In this document: piece after piece, positions 18,057 through 25,834 of the stretch
How positions within the stretch are numbered: position 1 is the stretch's first letter
Layout of the letters: every line of letters starts with the position of its first letter
Source of the DNA: Lewinellaceae bacterium
Lineage (GTDB): Bacteria; Bacteroidota; Bacteroidia; Chitinophagales; Saprospiraceae
Direction of reading: 5' to 3'
Assembly (NCBI GenBank): GCA_020636255.1
Contig: JACJYE010000003.1
Coordinates: 124,001 to 188,000, forward strand
Length of the DNA: 64,000 nt
Translations under genes and position numbers: made by a program
Notes under the pieces: model-generated
Told to the model about the DNA's origin: nothing
What the model saw: only the letters and a program-made list of their open reading frames with translations
Database searches by the model: none

Positions 18057-18137
18057 GATCGCGATCAGTTTGTTTTGGTTGAACCTCTAAAGGTAAAAAA
18101 AGCATATATCTTTACAGCAGCAAAAATTCCCCTGAAC

Positions 18138-19073
18138 ATGAAACGCGCTGCCGGCAGATTAATAGCCCTTTTTTGTTTCCTGGCCCCGGTGGCCCGGGCC
18201 CAGGAATTCCTCCCCAACCCATCTATGGAAGGGCTGCCGCGCGCCAACGTCCCACCAGCGCCATGGATCAACTGTGGCCCGCTGAGCAGCGCCGATACCC
18301 AGCCCGGGCAGTTCGGCATCACCAAAACAGCGGTCGACGGCCTCACCTGCATCGGTATGGTCGCCCGGGGCGACGCCCAGTTCGGGGCGCCAATCGCTGG
18401 CACTACCGAAGGCGTCGGTGCTTTTTTGCTCGACACTTTACAGCCGGGGCAGGAGTACGACCTTACTTTTTCCCTGAGCTACGACCCCAACTTCATCTGG
18501 GAGGGAATCGACTTCGGCAAACCCTGCCGCCTGCGTATCTTCATTGGTGAGGGCGAATGCGATAAGGCACAGGAGATCCACCTCTCCCACCCTATCGATC
18601 ATTACCCATGGCTGGAGTACACCTTCCGCTTTACGCCCGAAGTACGGGCCGGCTTCCTGATCTTCGAAACCGCCTTTGCCGATGAAATAAACCGGGAGAG
18701 CTGTAACATCTTCCTCGATGCCGGCCGCCTCCGCAAGAGTTACGTGGATGAGCCCGTTGAGCCCGCAGATACCACAAACACCCCTGCAGATACCCTCTGC
18801 CAGGCCTATCTTCCCAATGCCTTCTCCCCCAATAACGACGGCCGCAATGATACCTTCCGGGCCTACCTGGCCTGCGAGCCCGCTAGTTTCCACCTGTCCG
18901 TCTTCAACCGCTGGGGCAGCAAAGTCTTTGAAAGCAAAAACCCCGATGCCGGCTGGGACGGGCGCATCAAAGGCGATAGCGCGCCGGCAGGGCTGTATGC
19001 CTACGTGCTGGAATATGCTTTCGGCGATGGGGAGCAGGTGAGCAAGTACGGGGAATTGTCGTTGTTGCGGTAG
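18138..19073 (+). CDS. T9SS type B (CHU_C) secreted protein
   Basis: This 311-residue protein has a signal peptide (MKRAAGRLIALFCFLAPVARAQ). A beta-sandwich domain follows, starting FLPNPSMEGLPR, the usual opening of Bacteroidota choice-of-anchor or carbohydrate-binding-like domains. The last 85 residues are a gliding-motility-associated C-terminal domain: YLPNAFSPNNDGRNDTF, FNRWGSKVFE, GWDGRIKGDSAPAGLYAYVL. That tail directs export through the type IX system and attachment to the surface. The mature function is unknown. The gene is divergent from the GH20 enzyme, with 81 bases between the starts. Confidence 0.9.
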   Translation: MKRAAGRLIALFCFLAPVARAQEFLPNPSMEGLPRANVPPAPWINCGPLSSADTQPGQFGITKTAVDGLTCIGMVARGDAQFGAPIAGTTEGVGAFLLDTLQPGQEYDLTFSLSYDPNFIWEGIDFGKPCRLRIFIGEGECDKAQEIHLSHPIDHYPWLEYTFRFTPEVRAGFLIFETAFADEINRESCNIFLDAGRLRKSYVDEPVEPADTTNTPADTLCQAYLPNAFSPNNDGRNDTFRAYLACEPASFHLSVFNRWGSKVFESKNPDAGWDGRIKGDSAPAGLYAYVLEYAFGDGEQVSKYGELSLLR

Positions 19074-19167
19074 TGGAGGAGCTATCGGTAACTTGCCAAA
19101 AAATAAACCTGGTAGAAACGAAGCTTGCACATTTTGTGTTATATTTGGAAACATAGAAACCGATGTC

Positions 19168-19422
19168 ATGGCTTCAAATACGAGTAACGATATTCTCAAC
19201 CTGATTAAAAGCTTAAGCTTATCAGAGAGGCTTAAAATCGCGGAGGAAATTTTAAGGAATATCCGGGAAGAGAATATGGAGGCCAAAGCTGCCGAGCTAG
19301 CTACGGCTACTCAAAATGGGCCAGCTATTTTGAGCCTTGCTGGTATCATGAATGAAGAAGAAGCCAGGATATGGGACAGTGCAATTGCAGAGTCAAGAAA
19401 AATTGATGAAGATGAATGGTGA
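19168..19422 (+). CDS. Antitoxin of a PIN-toxin pair
   Basis: This 84-residue, mostly helical acidic protein contains SLSLSERLKIAEEILRNI near its start and EEARIWDSAIAESRKIDEDEW at its end. It has the size and layout of VapB-like antitoxins that precede PIN toxins in Bacteroidota: an N-terminal dimer or DNA-binding part and a C-terminal tail that wraps the toxin. It overlaps the following PIN gene by 11 bases, typical of a toxin-antitoxin operon. I start at the ATG at 19168; the frame continues upstream without homology. Its toxin partner is broken, so this antitoxin may now be free of function or act on a related toxin elsewhere. Confidence 0.7.
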   Translation: MASNTSNDILNLIKSLSLSERLKIAEEILRNIREENMEAKAAELATATQNGPAILSLAGIMNEEEARIWDSAIAESRKIDEDEW

Positions 19423-19637
19423 TTATCTTTTGGATTCCAACATCATCGTCGATATTTTCAGGGGTGAAGTAAAGGCAATATCCAAAGTCAAACAGTTAAC
19501 AGTAATAAATGTCTCGGTAATTACCATAGGCGAACTTTACTATGGCGCCAAAAAATCAAACCAGACGCTACTTGCTAACCAAAGACAAGCACTTTGAAAA
19601 CGTAGACAATTTAGCTATTGACGATTTCTGGGGCTAA
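19412..19637 (+). pseudogene. PIN-domain toxin with internal deletion and frameshift
   Basis: The N-terminal part reads MNGDYLLDSNIIVDIFRG with the first catalytic Asp, and continues to ITIGELYYGAKKSNQ, about 52 residues of a normal VapC-type PIN domain. The frame then breaks: the next bases in the +1 frame (19566-19637) encode YLLTKDKHFENVDNLAIDDFWG and a stop, the normal C-terminal end of the same family. A normal protein is about 125-130 residues; the central 50 or so, including the NDxxIAA acidic residues, are missing. The gene is therefore a toxin killed by an internal deletion. The antitoxin in front is intact. Confidence 0.85.
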
Positions 19638-19655
19638 ATCCATTACCGCTTCACC

Positions 19656-22600
19656 CTACTCCTTCCTCGACAATACCAACCGAAAGTTCAGCTTGCCGCT
19701 TTCGTCTTCCCGGGCGCGAATGAGCAGTGCAGGGCCTTTTCCGCGCGCGCCTGCTTTATGCAGGGCTTCCGGTTTCAGCCCAGGGCTGAAGAGGTTTCCT
19801 ACGGGCAACTCGAAAATCAGGTTGGTAGGATGCTCTCCCAATCCGTAGCGGCCCTCTACACCGAAGGTCAGCGCGGTTGAATAGACGAAAAAATGGTCGA
19901 TGAACAGGTCGCGGCCCTGTAGCCGGAAGGTGTTCTCCAGCGTAGCAAAGCGTATGTGGGAGAGCTTGCGCTTGCGCAACAGGAAGTTCTGCACCGAATC
20001 CAGCGCCGGCAGGCTGATCAGGGCGCCATCTTCGACCTTCAGGCCGATGAGGCCTTCCATACTCTCCGGCAGGATATCATAATTGGCGTTGGCCCGGGCC
20101 CTGAAAGTGGCCTCGGCGGTGAGCCTCCCCTCGATATTGCCGGCAACCAGGCCCTGCTGCCCGAAATTGTCGAAAGCGCGGAAGGCCTGCTGGATGTCGG
20201 CGCCCCGAAAGCCGGCGCGCAGGTCGATATCGGGGGCGTTCTCTTCCAGCCCGCTGATCTGCCCGTCGAGGCGGAACTGGCCGCCGGCCAGAGCCATGCT
20301 TGCATCGCGGATGCCCAGCAGGCCCGGCGCCATGCGGAACACGCCCGACATATCGGACGCCCGAAAGTGCCGGTAGCTCACCGTATCGAGCCGGACTTCC
20401 AGCTCGGCATCGAGATGATCCAGGCCCGCCAGTACCAGCTTGCTGATCGGCGTAGGGTGGTAAGGCCCTTTCTTCAGGTTGGGCAAAAACTTCTGCGGCG
20501 CCTTGAAATGGCCAAAGTCGAAGTGCGGGGAATACAATTCCAGCGATGCGCGCAGCTCCCGCTCCGGCAGGAACAGGAAGGGCAGAAAATCGTAGAACTG
20601 CCCGTGCAGGCGCACGGCATTCCCGTTGAGCAGCAACGCCAGCTTTTTTACCGTCAGGCCCTGCTCGTCAAAAACCAGCTCCGCCGCCATATCCTCCAGC
20701 CGGTAGCCGCGCGGCTTGTAATCCAGCGCAGCGCCGCTGATGCGCGCCGTGCCCTGTATGCTGGCCTTCAGCAGGGCATGCTCCACATCGAACTGCCCCT
20801 GGGGCCGGCCTTCGTAATGAAAGGCCACATCGGCCAGGCCTCCATAAAAGGCAAAGCGGTCGGGAGGGAACATGCGGTTCATCTCCTTCAACGGCATGCT
20901 CACCCGGGCGTCCGCTATAAAAAAGGGCGCATCGAGATCTTGAACGGCCACGGTAGCCCTGATCGGGGCAGTGCCAAAGAGCTTTCCGCTAAAGGTGTCG
21001 ATGACTACGCAACCACTTTCGTCCTGCTGCCCTTCACAACGGCCGAGTATACGCCCGGAAAAAGCGGCCTGCGTGAAATCGACATTCCGGAAATGCAAAG
21101 TATCGGCCGATACCCGGAGTTCCCCCTCTATGCTGGCCAAAGCGGCATCGAGGGCCTTCGCCAGGCGGTTAGGGTGAAATCCCGCCCTGCTACGCCGCTC
21201 CGAAAGCTGGTTTTTCAGGGGAAATTGATTGAGGTCCAGATGAACGGCCCGCGTCTCCACCCTGGCCTTCAGCCGGCGGCCGGGCCTGAACAAAAAAGGG
21301 ATCAGCCCTTCTATCTGCCCATGGCCCTGCAGCATGTTATCATTTAGCGAAAGCGCTATACTATCTATCGCCAGGTTCAGCCCGTCAAAGTGAAAATCAC
21401 CATCGAGCCGGCGGATGGTGTAGGCGCGGGGCAGGTATTCGGCAGAAGCATTGCGCAGGCGGGCATTGCCTCTGAAACGCCCCCGAAGGGCCTCTTCACT
21501 GAGGTTGAAATAGTCATCGAGCGGCCCCTCGTATTGCATCGCCATAGACAGCTGCCCGCCGCCGAGCCGGATCTTGTCGGCCGGCACGATAGCGCCAAAA
21601 TGCTCCAGGGCCGCCGATAAACGAAGGGCCATCTCCAATTGAGGGTTCTCCAGATGCGTAGCCCGCAACGCACCCTCCAGGCCGATTTGGCCGAAAATGC
21701 GGGCAGACAAGCTATCCACCTGCAGGCAGGCGCCTCCTTCTGCGCAAGGGCACACCACTTCCAGCCGGAAGCGGGCGTCGGACGCCTGCAACTTCCGGTA
21801 CCGCACTTCGGCGCTGCTGACGTTAAACCGGAACCGGTAATCGCCAGTGACAGGCCCCGGCCCGGCAGATGCTGCAGGTGTTTGCAATAACCCGTTAAAA
21901 TCCAGGCGGCGGGCCTCGACGTCCAGTTCGCCCAGAAGCGTATCCCGGCCATTCAGAAGGAAAGGCGTGAAACCGTATACCCAGCCCTTCAGTTCGATAG
22001 GGCCGCCGTTAACCGACATTCGGGCGTATTCCACCTGCAGGTGTTCGCCCTGAAAGAGCAGCCGGGCATCCAGCCCTTCTGCCCGTACAGCGCCAGGCAG
22101 ATACTCCAGCGCCCCGCCCTCGATGCGGGCCTCGCCATCCAGCAACAGGCCCGATAGTGCCGGGCCGCTCTGGCCTTGCATTGTGAACCGGGCTTTTGCG
22201 ACGCCCTCCAGGCAGCGGAGCCGCTCAGCCGGCAGGTAGGGGTTTAATTGTTCCAGCGGGAATTCCGCTTCCCCGCTTATCTGCACTATCGGCGCCTTCA
22301 GCCCTTCGGCATGGCAAGACAAGCGCATGGGGATAGAGCCCCGGAAGCGGGCAGCCGAAAATTCGATGTCCAGGCAGTCGCCATTAGGCGTAATGGGCGC
22401 TGTACTGTCGCAGTGGTTCCTGTAGTTGCCGGAAAACACCGCTTCGGTAAAGCGCAACTTATTGACAGCTACCAAAGCATCACGAGCCGAAAAATCCACC
22501 CGGATGCCCTGCTGCCCGGGCGCCAGGGGGCCGTCGATGGACAGCACGAATTGCAGGGGGCTGCTGATGGTGTAAGGCTCCAGGGCCCGCTGCAGGTTGT

Positions 22601-23462
22601 CGGCAAGCAGTTGGCGGGTTTCGCCCAGCAGGAGCCCTGCACATTTGATCTCGAGGTGCATCCTGGGCTGTTCCTGCCTATCGAAGTAGCCCTGGAAAGA
22701 GAGCAACTTATCACCCAGCCGCAGGCTGGAAGGCAGCAGGCGGAGCCCCTTGTCCAACTCGGCCTTAACTTCCAGCAGCCCCGCCTGCTGCCGCAGGAAA
22801 GGGCCGTTCGCTGCTTTGAACACCAGGCCATGGATATAACAACCACCCCGAAGGGACAGGGAAAGCCCCTTGTCGTGCCGGCGGATGGAGAGCCGCGCCT
22901 TGCTCAGGCCGAAATGATGGCGCTTGCCAAGCTGAGCGTCCACCCATTCCACCTCCAGGCCGTTGATACTGATCTTGTTTATAGGGAAAAGGGCTGCTGA
23001 GGTATCCGCTATAGCCTCGCCGAGCCTTCCATCCAGAAACCCGGCATTGAATTGCCCTTCCGGTGAGCGGTACAACCACAGGCGCGCACTGTCGACCGAC
23101 AGGCGGCGGGCCTCGAATTTGCGGCGCAGCAGCTTCCACGGCCTGAATTGCAGGCTGGCAGCTTTGGCGTAGAACAAGCTACGCCCCGTACCGTCATCGC
23201 AGGAACCCTGCAATTGTATATCTTCGAGGGTAAGTGATAAAAAAGGGAAATGTTCCAGATAATCGAAACGGTAGGCCCCAACCGTAACCGGCGCCCCGAA
23301 CTGCTCCTGAAAGGCCTCCTCCACCAGGGCTGGCACCTGTTCCTGCCCTGAAGCAGCAAGGTAATAGCCCACACCCGTCAGGATAAGTAGCAAGGTGGCC
23401 AATACGGCTATCCCCCTGAGCAGGTATCGGAATAAGAGCCTTTTTTTGCGGGGCCGGGCCAT
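19656..23462 (-). CDS. AsmA-like very large envelope protein
   Basis: This 1268-residue protein has an N-terminal membrane anchor (LLRGIAVLATLLLILTGVGYYLAA). A typical AsmA start follows: EEAFQEQFGAPVTVGAYRFDYLEHFPFLSLTLEDIQLQG. The rest is a long series of beta-strand repeats. At least three similar blocks recur, with wording such as LRGRFRGNARLRNASAEYLPRAYTIRRLDGDF and the related ISGAALDYKPRGYRLEDMAAELVF. Proteins of the AsmA/TamB class form elongated hydrophobic grooves between the two membranes and are linked to lipid transport or outer-membrane assembly. I start at the ATG at 23462; the frame upstream of it overlaps repeat DNA. It stands alone with no operon partner. Confidence 0.85.
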   Translation of the reverse strand: MARPRKKRLLFRYLLRGIAVLATLLLILTGVGYYLAASGQEQVPALVEEAFQEQFGAPVTVGAYRFDYLEHFPFLSLTLEDIQLQGSCDDGTGRSLFYAKAASLQFRPWKLLRRKFEARRLSVDSARLWLYRSPEGQFNAGFLDGRLGEAIADTSAALFPINKISINGLEVEWVDAQLGKRHHFGLSKARLSIRRHDKGLSLSLRGGCYIHGLVFKAANGPFLRQQAGLLEVKAELDKGLRLLPSSLRLGDKLLSFQGYFDRQEQPRMHLEIKCAGLLLGETRQLLADNLQRALEPYTISSPLQFVLSIDGPLAPGQQGIRVDFSARDALVAVNKLRFTEAVFSGNYRNHCDSTAPITPNGDCLDIEFSAARFRGSIPMRLSCHAEGLKAPIVQISGEAEFPLEQLNPYLPAERLRCLEGVAKARFTMQGQSGPALSGLLLDGEARIEGGALEYLPGAVRAEGLDARLLFQGEHLQVEYARMSVNGGPIELKGWVYGFTPFLLNGRDTLLGELDVEARRLDFNGLLQTPAASAGPGPVTGDYRFRFNVSSAEVRYRKLQASDARFRLEVVCPCAEGGACLQVDSLSARIFGQIGLEGALRATHLENPQLEMALRLSAALEHFGAIVPADKIRLGGGQLSMAMQYEGPLDDYFNLSEEALRGRFRGNARLRNASAEYLPRAYTIRRLDGDFHFDGLNLAIDSIALSLNDNMLQGHGQIEGLIPFLFRPGRRLKARVETRAVHLDLNQFPLKNQLSERRSRAGFHPNRLAKALDAALASIEGELRVSADTLHFRNVDFTQAAFSGRILGRCEGQQDESGCVVIDTFSGKLFGTAPIRATVAVQDLDAPFFIADARVSMPLKEMNRMFPPDRFAFYGGLADVAFHYEGRPQGQFDVEHALLKASIQGTARISGAALDYKPRGYRLEDMAAELVFDEQGLTVKKLALLLNGNAVRLHGQFYDFLPFLFLPERELRASLELYSPHFDFGHFKAPQKFLPNLKKGPYHPTPISKLVLAGLDHLDAELEVRLDTVSYRHFRASDMSGVFRMAPGLLGIRDASMALAGGQFRLDGQISGLEENAPDIDLRAGFRGADIQQAFRAFDNFGQQGLVAGNIEGRLTAEATFRARANANYDILPESMEGLIGLKVEDGALISLPALDSVQNFLLRKRKLSHIRFATLENTFRLQGRDLFIDHFFVYSTALTFGVEGRYGLGEHPTNLIFELPVGNLFSPGLKPEALHKAGARGKGPALLIRAREDESGKLNFRLVLSRKE

Positions 23463-23484
23463 TGACAGTTTTTGGGTTTCTCTT

Positions 23485-23561
23485 AGAGCTTGTTTGGAGG
23501 CCACCCTATGGGCTAAAATACGTCCCTTTTTATCTCCAAAAGCGGCCTCCAAACAAGCTCT
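23485..23561. repeat. Inverted pair of AGAGCTTGTTTGGAGGCC arms
   Basis: Two perfect 18-base arms (23485-23502 and 23544-23561) face each other around a 41-base spacer, just upstream of the AsmA-like gene start. This is the same arm as at 16286, 45482 and 62375. Confidence 0.85.
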
Positions 23562-23605
23562 GGTGTAATTTTCCGCGTGTATAACGCTGAAGGGGGCCCT
23601 TAAAG

Positions 23606-23655
23606 TTTGGCAGTACGCTGCTACCAAACTGGAGTTTGGCAGTACGTTTACAAAA
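23606..23655 (+). repeat. Dispersed repeat-like segment (GTTTGGCAGTACG twice)
   Basis: GTTTGGCAGTACG occurs twice within about 45 bases, with CTACCAAACTGGAGTTTGG between, forming a small inverted repeat (CCAAACTGGAGTTTGG). Similar words appear at 16411-16463 and 36650-36680. The link between sites is tentative. Confidence 0.45.
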
Positions 23656-23723
23656 AACACCAGCTTAGGGATTTGCCCATCCCCTCAACTTTACGGAATT
23701 TCGCGCGAAACGCCGTTTCGAGT

Positions 23724-25658
23724 ATGAAAAACAAGCAACTACTATTTGGCGGGCTGATCGGGCTGGCCGTACTGGCCGCCACCTTTTTCCCTATCGGCCA
23801 CAAGGGAAGGGCATTTCACACGGAAGCCGAGCTGGGGCTGTTGCGGCAGATCATGGCCTTCCCCATCGATTCCTCGGTCATCTTCCCTACCGCCCAGGCC
23901 TGCCAGGGCTGCCATGGCCATGACACCAACCACTATGCCCTGGTGGACTTTTTCGGTAACGACGTCAACATGTTTGACGACTGGCGGGCCACCATGATGG
24001 CCAATTCCGCCAAAGACCCCTTCTGGCGGGCAAAGGTCAGCCACGAGATCCTCGTCAACCCTGCCTTTAAGAACGAGATCGAAAGCAAGTGCACTTCCTG
24101 CCATGCGCCTATGGGGCACTACACCGCCCTCTACCGCGGCCACGAGTACTATACGATGGAAGACCTGCTGCAGGATACCATCGGCCTGGATGGCGTTTCC
24201 TGTTCCACCTGCCACAAGATCAGCGATCTGCAGATCGGGGATCTCCATTCGGGCAACATCAATTTTGACACCAACCGGGTCGTTTACGGGCCCTATCCCC
24301 TACCCTTTTCTCCGCCCATGGCCGACTTCGTAGGGCTTACCCCCCTGTTCAGCGACCACATCAGCGACGCCGGCCTTTGCGCCTCCTGCCATACCTTGCT
24401 TACGGATGCCATCGGCACCAACGGGCAGCCTACGGGCACGACATTCGTAGAACAGGCCACCTACCACGAATGGCTCAACTCCGATTTTGAAACCGACAAT
24501 ATCACCTGCCAGGGTTGCCACATGCCGCGCCTGGAAGAAGCGGTGGTCATTTCCGCCAACTACCTCTTCCTGGAAGGCCGCAGCCCCTTCGGCCTGCATA
24601 CGCTCACCGGCGCCAACACCTTCATGCTGCAACTGATGAAGGAATACCGCGAACAGCTCGGCATCGACGCCCTGCCTGAACACTATGACGAAACCATCGC
24701 CGCTACCTACGACATGCTGCAGAACCAGTCGCTCTATACCAGCCTGGAATGGCAAGGTGTAGAACAGGATACGGCCTATTTCCAGCTGAAGCTTACCAAC
24801 AGAGCGGGCCATAAGTTCCCATCGGGTTACCCCGCCCGCCGCCTGTTCATTGAATTCGTGGTAACAACGGAAACAGGAGACACCCTCTTCCATTCCGGCC
24901 GATACAACAGCCAGTACGAACTGGTGGATGAAGATGCGGGTGTTGAGCCCCACTACGATGTCATCAGCCGCCCCGAGCAGGTGCAGATCTACGAATTGGC
25001 TGCCGGCGATGATAACGGCCAGTTTACCGTAGTGCTGGAGTATGCCTACACCACCCTGAAAGACAACCGCCTGGCCCCCGCCGGCTTCACCTTGTCCGAC
25101 CCCGTTTACGACACCACCCGCATCGTGGGTGGCGCTCTGCAGGATGCGGATTTCAACCACGAAAACGGCGTGGAAGGCTCCGGCAGCGATATCCTGCATT
25201 TCCATATCCCCACCCAGGGTTATGCCGGCCCCGTAGAGGTAACGGCACGTGCATATTACCACTCCCTGCCCCCCAAATGGCTGGCGCCCGTACTGGCGGC
25301 ATCGACGCCCCAGATCGACACCTTCCGCCACATGCTCAACACCATGGATAACGCCCCCGTGCTGGTGGCAGAGCGCTCACTAACAGACGTGGAATTCCCG
25401 ATCGTGGAACACACCCGAGACATCGCCCTCCAGGAAGTAAAAGTTTTCCCCAATCCTACCCGCGACGGCAAGGTGCAACTCACCATACCGGAAGCCGTAA
25501 AGCTGAAAGCCGCGGTGCTGTATGATGAAAAAGGGCGGCAGCTCAGGGAATGGAACGAAGATATCAGAAGCTTATCCCTGCCTGAAGCCGGCGTGTATTT
25601 TTTGAGGTTGAAAACGAACAAAGGGGAAGTTGTGAAAAAAGTAGTGCGGATGGATTGA
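23724..25658 (+). CDS. Five-haem c-type cytochrome with T9SS tail
   Basis: This 644-residue protein has a signal or anchor segment (QLLFGGLIGLAVLAATFFPIG) and five CXXCH haem c motifs in the first half: CQGCH, CTSCH, CSTCH, CASCH and CQGCH. Extra His residues between them could be axial ligands. A beta-rich domain follows, with FKLTNRAGHKFPSGYPARRLFIEF-type text (here LKLTNRAGHKFPSGYPARR), common in multihaem cytochromes of the c554 class. The last 80 residues are a T9SS type A sorting tail: VFPNPTRDGKVQLTIPEAVKLK, then LSLPEAGVYFLRLKTNKGEVVKKVVRMD. This suggests a redox protein exported beyond the outer membrane. The ATG at 23724 fits the signal peptide. It stands alone. Confidence 0.9.
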   Translation: MKNKQLLFGGLIGLAVLAATFFPIGHKGRAFHTEAELGLLRQIMAFPIDSSVIFPTAQACQGCHGHDTNHYALVDFFGNDVNMFDDWRATMMANSAKDPFWRAKVSHEILVNPAFKNEIESKCTSCHAPMGHYTALYRGHEYYTMEDLLQDTIGLDGVSCSTCHKISDLQIGDLHSGNINFDTNRVVYGPYPLPFSPPMADFVGLTPLFSDHISDAGLCASCHTLLTDAIGTNGQPTGTTFVEQATYHEWLNSDFETDNITCQGCHMPRLEEAVVISANYLFLEGRSPFGLHTLTGANTFMLQLMKEYREQLGIDALPEHYDETIAATYDMLQNQSLYTSLEWQGVEQDTAYFQLKLTNRAGHKFPSGYPARRLFIEFVVTTETGDTLFHSGRYNSQYELVDEDAGVEPHYDVISRPEQVQIYELAAGDDNGQFTVVLEYAYTTLKDNRLAPAGFTLSDPVYDTTRIVGGALQDADFNHENGVEGSGSDILHFHIPTQGYAGPVEVTARAYYHSLPPKWLAPVLAASTPQIDTFRHMLNTMDNAPVLVAERSLTDVEFPIVEHTRDIALQEVKVFPNPTRDGKVQLTIPEAVKLKAAVLYDEKGRQLREWNEDIRSLSLPEAGVYFLRLKTNKGEVVKKVVRMD

Positions 25659-25685
25659 TTGCCGATTGTAGCATACAGGTAAGGC

Positions 25686-25734
25686 GTCATGGGGTGGCTG
25701 TCCTGTGGTAAAACAAGGACAGCCACCCCATGAC
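25686..25734 (+). terminator. Long hairpin between convergent genes
   Basis: An 18-bp perfect stem (GTCATGGGGTGGCTGTCC with GGACAGCCACCCCATGAC) around a 13-base loop, 28 bases past the cytochrome stop. It probably ends that transcript. Confidence 0.7.
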
Positions 25735-25834
25735 TGGCAAGGCACTAGTGTCGTGGGGCAGGAACCAAAACCTCTCGCGAACAGCTATTATACATTTTTT
25801 ACCCGCGGCGCCAGAAGCCCGTCTTCTATTGTGG

